A stretch of 13,706 nucleotides of DNA from Alcanivorax sp. (GCA_007135015.1 SLJS01000050.1:1-13706); one strand, 5' to 3'. Counted from the first letter of the stretch, positions 1-6,510 are shown. Notes: generated by a model not told the origin, from the sequence alone. Numbers and translations are program-made.

Positions 1-81
1 ATCGATTACAATCGAGTCCGCCGACACAGCGCCAACGGATATCTCAGCCCGGAAGCGTTTGAGGCACAACAGGTCGCTTAA
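1..81 (+). pseudogene. IS3-family transposase (OrfB), last 26 codons only
   Basis: Reading frame 1 from the window edge encodes 26 residues and a TAA stop. It contains YNRVRRHSANGYLSPEAFE, the signature end of the DDE/integrase-core transposase (OrfB) of IS3-family elements, which normally ends a few residues after this motif. The gene is entered as broken only because the window starts inside it; whether the full copy to the left is intact cannot be seen. Immediately after the stop comes a sequence that looks like the right terminal inverted repeat, which supports an IS end rather than a stand-alone integrase. Identification as IS3-family is confident from the motif; the subgroup is not determinable from 26 residues. 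Confidence 0.85.
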
Positions 82-84
82 TCA

Positions 85-111
85 AGTGTCCGTTGTTGTT
101 GGGGAGGATCA
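85..111 (+). mobile_element. Right terminal inverted repeat of an IS3-family element
   Basis: Three bases after the transposase stop begins GTGTCCGTTGTTGTTGGGG, ending in AGGATCA. Read from the outside this is TGATCCTCCCC...GGACAC, the TG...CA type of terminus typical of IS3-group insertion sequences. The element therefore probably ends at about base 111, and the next three bases (AAG) would be the target duplication if one was made. The left end lies outside the window, so the match between the two ends cannot be checked here. Confidence 0.7.
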
Positions 112-387
112 AAGCCCTTCGTTGGCAGGACGAGCCGATAAACGGACTCCCTCCCCTGAGAAGGGGAGGGTCGGGGTGGGGGCGCGGCGAAGCCGCGCAA
201 GGCGGGTGATACGCCGCTGGCCGCCTGACGGCGACCTCCCCCTCCATACCTCCCCCTTCGCAGGGGGAGGCTCTACATCGCGAGCGACGAAGTAGTCAGC
301 AAGGTTTTTACGACACCCTCACGAGGGGAGAGGGGCTTTTACGACACTCCCTTCCCGACGGCAGGAATGACAGGACATCCGGTGACG
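112..387. repeat. Gene-free stretch with G/C-rich palindromes
   Basis: No credible gene is seen here. The stretch holds several hairpins. A 9-bp perfect stem CCCTCCCCT/AGGGGAGGG lies at 149-157 and 162-170 with loop GAGA. A 7-bp stem GCGCGGC/GCCGCGC lies at 182-188 and 192-198. A second 9-bp stem CCTCCCCCT/AGGGGGAGG lies at 249-257 and 262-270 with loop TCGC. Farther on, TTTTACGACAC occurs twice, at 306-316 and 337-347. The CCCTCCCC-type hairpin is a kind of dispersed intergenic repeat common in high-GC proteobacteria (recalled, not searched). It could also stop transcription coming from the DUF1244 gene on the minus strand or out of the IS. Confidence 0.6.
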
Positions 388-624
388 TTAGCGCTGGTAC
401 CGTTCCTTCCAGTCGGAATAGGTCATGCCATAGATGCGCTCGCGGGCCTGCTCGTAATCCATTTCGACACCTCGTGCTTCCGCCTCGGCCCGATACCACT
501 TCGCCAGGCAGTTCCGGCAGAAGCCCGCCAGCTCCATCAGGTCGATATTCTGGACGTCCTTGCGCTCATCCAGGTGCTGCAGCAGACGTCGAAAGGCCGC
601 GGCTTCGATTTCGGTTTCGGACAT
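388..624 (-). CDS. DUF1244 family protein, 78 aa
   Basis: A small soluble protein of unknown function that matches the DUF1244 family along its whole length. Its centre carries the family hallmark DLMELAGFCRNCLAKWYR, with a CxxC pair at Cys36 and Cys39, followed by a helix and the conserved end YGMTYSDWKERYQ. No signal peptide or membrane segment is seen. The start at 624 (MSETEIEAAAF) was chosen because the family begins here and GGAG lies about 10 bases upstream. An upstream in-frame ATG at 693 would add 23 residues encoded by a low-complexity CAAGGGG tandem repeat and is unlikely. The CxxC could bind metal or be redox active, but the role is not known. It is transcribed alone, with a terminator between it and the beta-oxidation genes. 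Confidence 0.88.
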   Translation of the reverse strand: MSETEIEAAAFRRLLQHLDERKDVQNIDLMELAGFCRNCLAKWYRAEAEARGVEMDYEQARERIYGMTYSDWKERYQR

Positions 625-664
625 GGAAGGGCTCCATTGGTGGTCGGTGGTGGAGGGGAAGTTA

Positions 665-689
665 CAAGGGGCAAGGGGCAAGGGGCAAG
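665..689. repeat. 7-bp tandem repeat CAAGGGG, about 3.6 copies
   Basis: Three exact copies of CAAGGGG (665-671, 672-678, 679-685) are followed by CAAG. The tract lies upstream of the DUF1244 gene and next to the terminator of the fad operon. Such short G-rich tracts are frequent in intergenic DNA of high-GC proteobacteria and can vary in copy number by slippage. It makes the 5' extension of the DUF1244 reading frame (residues such as PLPLAP) an artefact of the repeat. Confidence 0.8.
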
Positions 690-694
690 ACAAT

Positions 695-732
695 CCATAA
701 AAAAGGCCCGCCGGAGCGGGCCTTTTTTATGG
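695..732. terminator. Bidirectional Rho-independent terminator after the fad operon
   Basis: A perfect palindrome: arms CCATAAAAAAGGCCCGC (695-711) and GCGGGCCTTTTTTATGG (716-732) around loop CGGA. The GC-rich 7-bp stem is flanked by six A on one side and six T on the other, so it can end transcription on both strands. It sits 19 bases past the stop codon of the minus-strand hydratase/dehydrogenase gene, whose transcript would end in the U-run copied from 704-699. No plus-strand gene leads into it, so its use on that strand is uncertain. Confidence 0.92.
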
Positions 733-750
733 TGCTGAGCGAACCAGGGA

Positions 751-2913
751 CTATTCGAACTTTTCGCCCTTTTCCGCCTTGTCCACCAGGCTTTGCGGCG
801 GTTCGAATCGCTCGCCGTACACCTTGGCAAGCTCCCGGGCGCGTTCCACGAAACCCTTCAGCCCGCCTTCGTACTGGTTCATGTACTGCACCACACCACC
901 GCTCCAGGCGGGAAAGCCGATGCCGAAGATGGAGCCGATGTTGGCGTCCGCCACCGACTCGATCACGCCCTCGTCAAAGCAGCGCACCGTGTCCATGGAC
1001 TGCGGGAACATCATGCGCTCCTTCATGTCCTCGAGAGGCATGCTCTTGTCACCGCCAAAGGCTTCCTTGAGGCCGGACCACAGCTTCTTCTTGCCGTTTT
1101 CCGGATAATCGTAGAAGCCCTTGCCCTGGGCCTTTCCTTCCCGGCCGTACTCGTCGATCATCCGGTCGACCACGGCTTCGGACGGATGCGGCACCCATTC
1201 CTTGCCTTCGGCTTCCCATGCCGCCTTGGTCTCCTCGCGGAGCTTGCGCGGCAGGGTGAGCGTCAGCTCGTCCATGATTGCCAGCGGACCCACCGGATAA
1301 CCAGCCTGGGCAGCCGCCTGCTCGATGGACGCGGCGGGAATACCCTCGCCAAGCATGGCAAGCCCTTCATTGATGAAGTGACCGATCACGCGGGTGGTGA
1401 AGAACCCGCGGGCGTCATTGACCACGATGGGAGTCTTCTTGATCTGCTGGACGTAATCGTAGGTCTTCGCCAGCGTTTCGGGGCTGGTCTTCTCGCCGGA
1501 GATGATCTCCACCAGCGGCATCTTGTCCACCGGGCTGAAGAAGTGGATGCCAATAAAGTTTTCCTGCTTCTTCACGCCCTCGGCCAGGCCGGTAATGGGC
1601 AGGGAAGACGTATTGGAGCCAAGCACGGCATCCGGCTGGACAACGTCCTCGATTTCCTGGAAGACCTTGTGCTTGAGATCAGTGGACTCGAAAACCGCCT
1701 CGATCACGAAGTCGCAGTTATCCAGATCGCCCGCTTCTGCTGTGGGCTTGATGCGGTCAAGGATCGCTTCCTTCTTCTCCTTGCTCATCTTGCCCCGGGA
1801 AACTTCCTTGTCGAGCAGCTTGACGGAATAGTCCTTGCCCTTCTCCGCGTTCTCCACGGAGATGTCCTTGAGCACCACTTCCATGCCGTTGCGCGCGGAA
1901 ACATAGGCAATGCCGGCGCCCATCATGCCGGCGCCAAGCACGCCCACTTTCTTCGCCTGATACTGCTCCACGCCCTTCGGCCGACTCTCGCCGGAGTTGA
2001 TCGCCTGCAGGTTGAAGAAGAACGCGGTGATCATGTTCTTCGCCACCTGGCCGATGGCCAGCTGGGTGAAGTAACGCCCTTCGATCTCGAGCGCGTTGTC
2101 GAAATCCACCTGGGCGCCTTCCACGGCGGCGGACATGATGGCAATGGGGGACTCGTAGGGCGCGCCCTTGGTCTGCTTGCGCAGGTTCGCGGGAAACGCG
2201 GGCAGGTTCTGGGCAAACGAAGGCGTGCTGGGCGTGCCACCGGGGATCTTGTAGCCCTTCTCGTCCCAGGGCTGCTTCGCCTTGGGGTTCGCCTTGATCC
2301 ACTCGCGAGCCTGCGCCATCATCTGGTCGCGATCCTCGACCAGCTCGTCAATCAGGCCCGTCTTCTTCGCCTTGTCCGCCTTCATGCGCTGGCCCTGCAT
2401 GAGCACGTTCATCAGGCCGTCCTGGATGCCGATCATGCGCACCACGCGGGTAACACCACCACCTCCGGGAAGCAGGCCCAGGCTTACTTCGGGCAGGCCG
2501 AACTGGCTCTTGCCGTCATCAATGGCAATACGGTGGTGGCAGGCCAGGGCGATCTCCAGGCCACCGCCGAGCGCCGTGCCGTTCATCGCCGCGACAACGG
2601 GCTTGCCCAGGGTTTCCAGGATACGCAGCTGGCGCTTGATCTCGGCCACGCCGTCCTTGAATTCCTGTGCATTGTCCTTGTTGGCGCGCAGCAGGTCGTT
2701 GAGGTCACCGCCGGCAAAGAAGGTGCTCTTGGCCGAGGTAATGATCACGCCGGCGATGTCGTCGGCTTCCTTCTCCAGGCGCTCCACGGTCGCCGCCATG
2801 GAACGGGCATAGAGCTCGTTCATGGTGTTGGCGGACTGGTTCGGATCGTCCAGCGTCAGCGTTACGATATTTTCCGCGTCTTTTTCCCAGCGGATGGCAG
2901 TCTGTTCAGTCAT
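751..2913 (-). CDS. Multifunctional beta-oxidation protein: enoyl-CoA hydratase / 3-hydroxyacyl-CoA dehydrogenase (FadJ/FadB type), 720 aa
   Basis: Alpha subunit of a fatty acid oxidation complex: hydrates trans-2-enoyl-CoA and oxidises the L-3-hydroxyacyl-CoA with NAD+ in the cytoplasm. The N-terminal crotonase domain (about residues 1-200) has GGGLEIALACHHR with Glu120 and GLPEVSLGLLPGGGG with Glu142, the two catalytic acids of active hydratases. The Rossmann dehydrogenase domain starts near 321 (KKVGVLGAGMMGAG) and holds the catalytic His457 in GIHFFSPVDKMPLVEI. Two C-terminal dehydrogenase helical domains follow from about 500. The length is that of FadB/FadJ proteins (about 715-730). The start is supported by GGAGAG seven bases upstream. 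The thiolase gene precedes it by 29 bases, so the pair is one operon and probably one complex. Sequence style is nearer FadJ-like proteins than E. coli FadB, so no symbol is given. Confidence 0.95.
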   Translation of the reverse strand: MTEQTAIRWEKDAENIVTLTLDDPNQSANTMNELYARSMAATVERLEKEADDIAGVIITSAKSTFFAGGDLNDLLRANKDNAQEFKDGVAEIKRQLRILETLGKPVVAAMNGTALGGGLEIALACHHRIAIDDGKSQFGLPEVSLGLLPGGGGVTRVVRMIGIQDGLMNVLMQGQRMKADKAKKTGLIDELVEDRDQMMAQAREWIKANPKAKQPWDEKGYKIPGGTPSTPSFAQNLPAFPANLRKQTKGAPYESPIAIMSAAVEGAQVDFDNALEIEGRYFTQLAIGQVAKNMITAFFFNLQAINSGESRPKGVEQYQAKKVGVLGAGMMGAGIAYVSARNGMEVVLKDISVENAEKGKDYSVKLLDKEVSRGKMSKEKKEAILDRIKPTAEAGDLDNCDFVIEAVFESTDLKHKVFQEIEDVVQPDAVLGSNTSSLPITGLAEGVKKQENFIGIHFFSPVDKMPLVEIISGEKTSPETLAKTYDYVQQIKKTPIVVNDARGFFTTRVIGHFINEGLAMLGEGIPAASIEQAAAQAGYPVGPLAIMDELTLTLPRKLREETKAAWEAEGKEWVPHPSEAVVDRMIDEYGREGKAQGKGFYDYPENGKKKLWSGLKEAFGGDKSMPLEDMKERMMFPQSMDTVRCFDEGVIESVADANIGSIFGIGFPAWSGGVVQYMNQYEGGLKGFVERARELAKVYGERFEPPQSLVDKAEKGEKFE

Positions 2914-2942
2914 AGCGTTCTCTCCGAATCCTGTGGCGCCGT

Positions 2943-4154
2943 TTAGAGGCGTTCAACGATGGTGGCGATACCCTGACCACCGCCCACGCAGAGGGTGCAA
3001 AGGCCGTATTTCTGGTTGCGGCGCTCAAGCTCGTCGAGCACGGTTCCCAGAATCATGGCGCCGGTGGCACCCAGCGGATGGCCCATGGCAATGGCGCCTC
3101 CGTTCACGTTGACCTTCTCGTGGGGAATCTCCATGTCCTTCATGTAGCGCAGGGCCACGGAAGCAAACGCCTCGTTGATCTCGAACAGATCAATCTGATC
3201 GACGGTCATGCCCGCCTTCTTCAGCGCCTTGCGGCTTGCCGGCGCGGGGCCGGTGAGCATGACGGTGGGCTCACCGCCGCTGACCGCGGTGGCGACGATG
3301 CGCCCGCGGGGGGTCATGTTCATGTCCTTGCCCGCCTGCTCGTTGCCGATCAGCGTCAGCGAGGCGCCATCGACGATGCCGGAGGAGTTGCCCGGCGTAT
3401 GAACATGCTGGATCTCTTCCAGCCAGTGATACTTCTGCAGGGCCACGGCATCGAAGCCACCCATCTGGCCCATCATTTCGAAGGAGGGGTTGAGCCCGCC
3501 GAGGCCTTCGACAGTGGTATCGGCACGCACATGCTCGTCCCGGTCCAGGATCAGCAGGCCGTTCTGGTCGCGCACGGGCACCACGGATTTCTCGAATTTG
3601 CCTTCTTCCCAGGCGGCGGCCGCCCGGCGCTGGCTTTCGGCAGCGAAGGTGTCCACATCCTCACGGGAAAACTCCTCGAGCGTGGCGATCAGGTCCGCGC
3701 CGATGCCCTGGGGCACAAAGCCCGTCTTGTAGTTGGTCTCCGGGTCCATGGCCCATGCGGCGCCATCGGAGCCCATGGGAATGCGGCTCATGGTTTCCAC
3801 GCCGCCAGCGAGAATCATGTCATCCCAGCCGGAACGCACCTTCTGGGCAGCGGTATTGACCGCTTCCAGACCGGAAGCGCAGAACCGGTTGAGCTGATAG
3901 CCGGCCACGGTATCAGGCAGTCCGGCCGCGAGGGCCACCGTCTTGGCAATGCAGCCGCCCTGGTCGCCGATGGGGGTGACGCACCCGAGCAGGATATCGT
4001 CGAGGCGGTCTTCATCCAGGTTCGGGAAGCGGCGGCGTATTTCGTCCACCAGTCCCACTGCCAGGGAAATCGGCTTCACCGTGTGCAGGGAGCCGTCCTT
4101 CTTGCCCCGGCCACGGGGGGTACGAATTGCATCGTAGATGTAGGCTTCGGTCAT
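2943..4154 (-). CDS. Acetyl-CoA C-acyltransferase (thiolase), beta subunit of the beta-oxidation complex, 403 aa
   Basis: Thiolase cleaving 3-ketoacyl-CoA with CoA to acetyl-CoA and a shortened acyl-CoA, the last step of each beta-oxidation turn. All active-site residues are visible: nucleophile Cys92 in [12 protein letters not shown], the NEAFA motif at 327-331, His359 in [15 protein letters not shown] and Cys389 in CVGGGQG. The length and the two-fold thiolase layout are normal. The start at 4154 ([15 protein letters not shown]) fits the family N-terminus and has GAGAGGAA just upstream; a longer frame from 4259 would add 35 unconserved residues. It is the first gene of the operon with the hydratase/dehydrogenase downstream, the reverse of the fadB-fadA order of E. 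coli. A biosynthetic acetoacetyl-CoA thiolase is less likely given its partner gene. Confidence 0.94.
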   Translation of the reverse strand: MTEAYIYDAIRTPRGRGKKDGSLHTVKPISLAVGLVDEIRRRFPNLDEDRLDDILLGCVTPIGDQGGCIAKTVALAAGLPDTVAGYQLNRFCASGLEAVNTAAQKVRSGWDDMILAGGVETMSRIPMGSDGAAWAMDPETNYKTGFVPQGIGADLIATLEEFSREDVDTFAAESQRRAAAAWEEGKFEKSVVPVRDQNGLLILDRDEHVRADTTVEGLGGLNPSFEMMGQMGGFDAVALQKYHWLEEIQHVHTPGNSSGIVDGASLTLIGNEQAGKDMNMTPRGRIVATAVSGGEPTVMLTGPAPASRKALKKAGMTVDQIDLFEINEAFASVALRYMKDMEIPHEKVNVNGGAIAMGHPLGATGAMILGTVLDELERRNQKYGLCTLCVGGGQGIATIVERL

Positions 4155-4390
4155 GGAGAGGTTCCTCTCGCCTTTGAAAGCGTGTGAATGGCTGGTCATC
4201 TTCCGGGCACAGCCGCCCGCAGGGGTTGCTAGCCTGCCCGAGGCGCCACTGGCACACAATGACAGGAGTGCTCAAAGCGATTGAGCGAATCGGTAAGGGC
4301 CACCCGGGCGCATTCTGGCCCGGCAGCACAGTTGACCCCCCTGTCCCGAATGGCTAGCTTGCATCCTCCATACCGGCTGGAGTCTGCCCG
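4155..4390. promoter_or_regulatory. Divergent intergenic region between thiolase and tandem thioredoxin-fold gene
   Basis: These 236 bases separate two divergent transcripts and contain no credible gene. A small inverted repeat, GCTCAA and TTGAGC (4270-4275 and 4281-4286, five bases apart), is a possible operator. It does not resemble the PsrA or FadR sites I know for fatty-acid control. I found no convincing -35/-10 pair for the thiolase operon. Confidence 0.5.
4332..4360 (+). promoter_or_regulatory. Possible sigma-70 promoter for the thioredoxin-fold/methyltransferase pair
   Basis: TTGACC (4332-4337) and TAGCTT (4355-4360) are separated by exactly 17 bases, a reasonable sigma-70 arrangement. 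Transcription would begin near 4367, giving a leader of about 24 bases before the ATG at 4391. The -10 box is imperfect, so this is a prediction only. Confidence 0.45.
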
Positions 4391-5146
4391 ATGAAACTTA
4401 TGGATCTGTCCTCCTCGCTGCTGGCCACCTTCAGTGAACAGGGCCGCGGCATCCAGGCAAGCGCGGCGGGCGCGAGGCCAGCGGAGCCTCTGGAACTCTA
4501 CGACATGGAAGCATGCCCCTTCTGCAGGGTGGTCCGCGAGGCGCTGACCGACCTGGACCTGGACGCCATGATCTACCCCTGCCCGAAGGGCGGGCTGCGC
4601 TTCCGCCCCCTGGTGGAGAAGCTCGGCGGCGTCCAGCAGTTTCCCTTCCTGATGGACCCCAACACGGACGAGGCCTTCTTTGAGTCCGCGGACATCGTCG
4701 AGTACCTGTACGAACAGTATGGCAACCGGCCCGCCCCCCGGGAGCTGCTGATCAGACTGGTACAGACGCCGGCTTCGTTCGGTGCCTCCGCGCTGCGCAT
4801 GGGCCGCGGCCTTCGCGCCCGGCGGAGTAACCCGCCGTCGCGTCCGCTGGAGCTGTACAGTTTCGAGGCAAGCCCGTTTGCCCGGCCGGTACGGGAGCTG
4901 CTTTGCGAGCTGGAGATCCCCTGGCTGGTCCGCCAGACCGGGCGAACCCATGTGCTGGACTGGGTACTACCGCCCATCCGCGAGCGCATCGCCCCGGATT
5001 ATCAGCCCCTGCAGCGCAACCGTGCCAGCCTGCTGGAACGTACCGGCCGGGTCGCGGTGCCGTATCTGGTGGATCCGAATACCGGCACCGAACTGTACGA
5101 GTCTGACGCCATCATGGAATACCTGCGCGCAGAGTACGCCGCCTGA
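4391..5146 (+). CDS. Tandem glutathione S-transferase N-terminal (thioredoxin-fold) domain protein, 251 aa
   Basis: Two thioredoxin-fold domains of the GST N-terminal/glutaredoxin type lie in tandem. Domain 1 (about 34-110) has a glutaredoxin-like CPFC motif at Cys42-Cys45, the cis-proline loop QFPFLMDPNT and the end FESADIVEYL. Domain 2 (about 153-250) repeats the plan with VPYLVDPNT and YESDAIMEYL, but its active site reads SPFA (161-164), so both cysteines are gone. No GST C-terminal helical domain is present. The protein may be a glutathione-dependent thiol reductase with a non-catalytic second domain; the substrate is unknown. The first 30 residues are polar and variable. The start has GGAG eight bases upstream. 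It is followed after 26 bases by a membrane methyltransferase-like gene, so the two are probably co-transcribed. Confidence 0.88.
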   Translation: MKLMDLSSSLLATFSEQGRGIQASAAGARPAEPLELYDMEACPFCRVVREALTDLDLDAMIYPCPKGGLRFRPLVEKLGGVQQFPFLMDPNTDEAFFESADIVEYLYEQYGNRPAPRELLIRLVQTPASFGASALRMGRGLRARRSNPPSRPLELYSFEASPFARPVRELLCELEIPWLVRQTGRTHVLDWVLPPIRERIAPDYQPLQRNRASLLERTGRVAVPYLVDPNTGTELYESDAIMEYLRAEYAA

Positions 5147-5172
5147 CGGACGCGGACCCGGGAGAAAAACCC

Positions 5173-5898
5173 ATGGCAGCACATTCCTTTTTCCGCACAA
5201 CCGCACGCCTGAGTGATTACCTGTCCACGAGCTTCCTGGGCGGTCCCAGGGTGCTCAAGTTTGCATGGGTGGTGAACTTCCAGAAGGGCGCCACCCTGTT
5301 CTGGGTGCTCCTGCTGATGTGGGCCTATCAGAACTTCTCGGTACAGGCCTGGGTCTATCTGGCACTGCACGGCACCTATGGTATCTGCTGGCTGATGAAG
5401 GATGCCGTGTTCCCGGACCCGAACTGGCAACGCCGGGTCACCTTCGGGGGCGCACTGATAGCGATCGTTTTCGTGCTCGGGCCCTACTGGCTGTTTCCCT
5501 GGGTGCTGATTTCCGGCGTGCCCGCCGCCCAGGGATACCAGGGAGCGGACATTCCCTGGCTGGCGGTGGCCATTGCCGTTCATACGGTGGGCCTGGCCAT
5601 CATGCTCACCGCGGATGCACAGAAGTTCTTCACCCTTCGCCACCGGCGCGGACTGATCACCGACGGCATGTTCCGTTATATCCGTCATCCCAATTATCTC
5701 GGCGAGATGATGATCTACGGCGCCTACGCCATCGTGGTCTGGCACTGGCTACCCTGGGCAATCCTCGCAGCGATCTGGCTTGTGGTGTTTACCACCAACA
5801 TGAAAATGAAGGAAGCCTCCATGGAGCGTTACCCGGAATGGGCGGACTACCATGCCCGCACCGGAATGCTGCTGCCACGCCTCCGCCGCAGCGGGTAG
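5173..5898 (+). CDS. Integral membrane methyltransferase-like protein (ICMT / DUF1295 family), 241 aa
   Basis: A polytopic membrane protein with about six hydrophobic segments (for example 40-52, 59-75, 91-115, 128-146, 180-207). It carries the RHPNYLGE motif at 171-178, shared by isoprenylcysteine carboxyl methyltransferases, phospholipid methyltransferases and the DUF1295/steroid 5-alpha-reductase-like group. The ending KEASMERYPEWADYHART also fits: a conserved glutamate near the C-terminus and a WxxY-type tail. The likely role is SAM-dependent methylation, or less likely reduction, of a lipid-like substrate at the membrane. Family membership says little about the true substrate. GGGAGA lies just before the ATG. 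It follows the tandem thioredoxin-fold gene in what looks like a two-gene operon and is followed by a hairpin. Confidence 0.85.
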   Translation: MAAHSFFRTTARLSDYLSTSFLGGPRVLKFAWVVNFQKGATLFWVLLLMWAYQNFSVQAWVYLALHGTYGICWLMKDAVFPDPNWQRRVTFGGALIAIVFVLGPYWLFPWVLISGVPAAQGYQGADIPWLAVAIAVHTVGLAIMLTADAQKFFTLRHRRGLITDGMFRYIRHPNYLGEMMIYGAYAIVVWHWLPWAILAAIWLVVFTTNMKMKEASMERYPEWADYHARTGMLLPRLRRSG

Positions 5899-5918
5899 CG
5901 CCCCCGCACAGGGGGTGC
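5898..5918 (+). terminator. Weak hairpin at the end of the methyltransferase-like gene
   Basis: Starting at the last base of the stop codon, GCGCCCCC (5898-5905) pairs with GGGGGTGC (5911-5918) around loop GCACA, with one G-T pair. There is no T-run, so it may stabilise the 3' end or act with Rho rather than end transcription alone. A second imperfect stem (ATGGCA..TTTGG at 5933-5945 with CCAAATGCCAT at 5962-5972) follows. Confidence 0.4.
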
Positions 5919-6069
5919 CGCAAAAGGGTTTGATGGCACCTTTGGGAGAGGGCCCTGGGCACCAAATGCCATGTACTTCGCGCCGCGGATGGTCGTCGTC
6001 AGGCGTGCTCGCGACTGAAGCCCTAGCAGGGACTACGGCCGACCGGGCATGTGCGTCTGACGGCGGCCA

Positions 6070-6100
6070 GACCAGGCGAAGTGCATGAGCAAGCGTAACC
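6070..6100 (+). repeat. Direct repeat A, copy 1 (partner at 6287-6317)
   Basis: The 31 bases beginning GACCAGGCGA and containing GTGCAT and CAAGCGTA recur at 6287-6317 with four mismatches by eye. The two copies lie outside the repeat B pair, giving the order A-B-B-A in direct orientation. Confidence 0.75.
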
Positions 6101-6116
6101 TTCAACAGCATGAGCC

Positions 6117-6147
6117 TCGCGCAGAGATCGCAAAGTACACCAGGGGA
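6117..6147 (+). repeat. Direct repeat B, copy 1 (partner at 6231-6261)
   Basis: The 31 bases beginning TCGCGCAGAGATCGC recur at 6231-6261 with five mismatches by eye. The motif resembles a widely dispersed intergenic repeat of proteobacteria containing CGCGCAAAGACGC (recalled, not searched). Confidence 0.75.
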
Positions 6148-6186
6148 AGCTACCGCCCCGGGCCCCGGAGGCCCCCCTGCCTCTTT

Positions 6187-6254
6187 GTGCACTTGGCGCC
6201 CTTGGCGCGATGCATCAGGGTTTTTATTTCTCGCGCAAAGATCGCCAAGTGCGC
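6187..6254. repeat. Long imperfect inverted repeat (24-bp arms, 20-base T-rich loop)
   Basis: The arm at 6187-6210 (GTGCACTTGGCGCC...) is the reverse complement of the arm at 6231-6254 (TCGCGCAAAGATCGCC...) at 20 of 24 positions. The loop, 6211-6230, contains TTTTTATTTC. Repeat B copy 2 forms the right arm. The RNA would fold into a strong hairpin on either strand. It could protect transcript ends or help end transcription between the two convergent genes, but mainly it looks like a dispersed repeat unit. Confidence 0.75.
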
Positions 6255-6261
6255 CAAGGGA
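6231..6261 (+). repeat. Direct repeat B, copy 2
   Basis: Second copy of repeat B, starting TCGCGCAAAGATCGCC, and also the right arm of the long hairpin. The G-rich tail GGGAGGGAGGGG follows. Confidence 0.75.
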
Positions 6262-6286
6262 GGGAGGGGTGGCCCCACGGCGGGCG

Positions 6287-6317
6287 GACCAGGCGACGTG
6301 CATACGCAAGCGTAGCC
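6287..6317 (+). repeat. Direct repeat A, copy 2
   Basis: Second copy of repeat A, starting GACCAGGCGACGTGCAT; it differs from copy 1 mainly in the three bases after GTGCAT. Confidence 0.75.
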
Positions 6318-6441
6318 GTAGAAATTCCTCACCTTCCCTGAACCTTGTTGAGTGCGCTTATGGCGCGCTCTGCGACAAGTTCTGGCTTGAGTTGGTGAAA
6401 GATCCAGGTAGACCGCGTAGGCCTCCTGCCGCTCCGGAAGG

Positions 6442-6467
6442 TTCGCGGTGCAAGCCCCGCTCCCACA
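6442..6467 (-). repeat. REP-like element
   Basis: On the minus strand this reads TGTGGGAGCGGGGCTTGC followed by ACCGCGAA. The GTGGGAGCGGG head and the small GCGG/CCGC stem closely resemble the REP sequences of Pseudomonas and relatives, which are mobilised by RAYT (TnpA-REP) proteins. A single unit is seen, 44 bases past the MFS stop codon. No RAYT gene lies in the window. Confidence 0.65.
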
Positions 6468-6510
6468 AACAGAAGGTTTCCGATCCGACAAGGATCCTTT
6501 TGTGAAACCC

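Larger units (their letters stand above)
5899..6510. other. 612-bp gene-free region rich in repeats
   Basis: This region separates the methyltransferase-like gene from the convergent MFS gene. Its short open frames have no conserved look and overlap repeats, so I call none of them. What it holds is listed separately: a direct-repeat pair at 6070-6100 and 6287-6317, a second pair at 6117-6147 and 6231-6261, a long imperfect hairpin at 6187-6254 and a REP-like element at 6442-6467. The layout is typical of a convergent intergenic space that has collected dispersed repeats. Confidence 0.75.

Noticed and set aside
793..2946. A 717-codon plus-strand open frame opposite the hydratase/dehydrogenase gene
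   Set aside because: It is the antisense shadow of a gene with all catalytic motifs in place. Its protein is rich in His, Leu and Arg, as expected from high-GC antisense frames, and has no family look.
3078..4187. A 369-codon plus-strand open frame opposite the thiolase gene
   Set aside because: Antisense shadow of a complete thiolase; no ribosome site and no conserved motif.
4229..4951. A 240-codon minus-strand frame across the divergent region and the tandem thioredoxin-fold gene
   Set aside because: It overlaps a well supported plus-strand gene and has antisense-type composition.
5899..6510. Possible CRISPR array in the repeat region
   Set aside because: Repeats A and B occur only twice each, are imperfect and are not regularly spaced; no cas genes are present.
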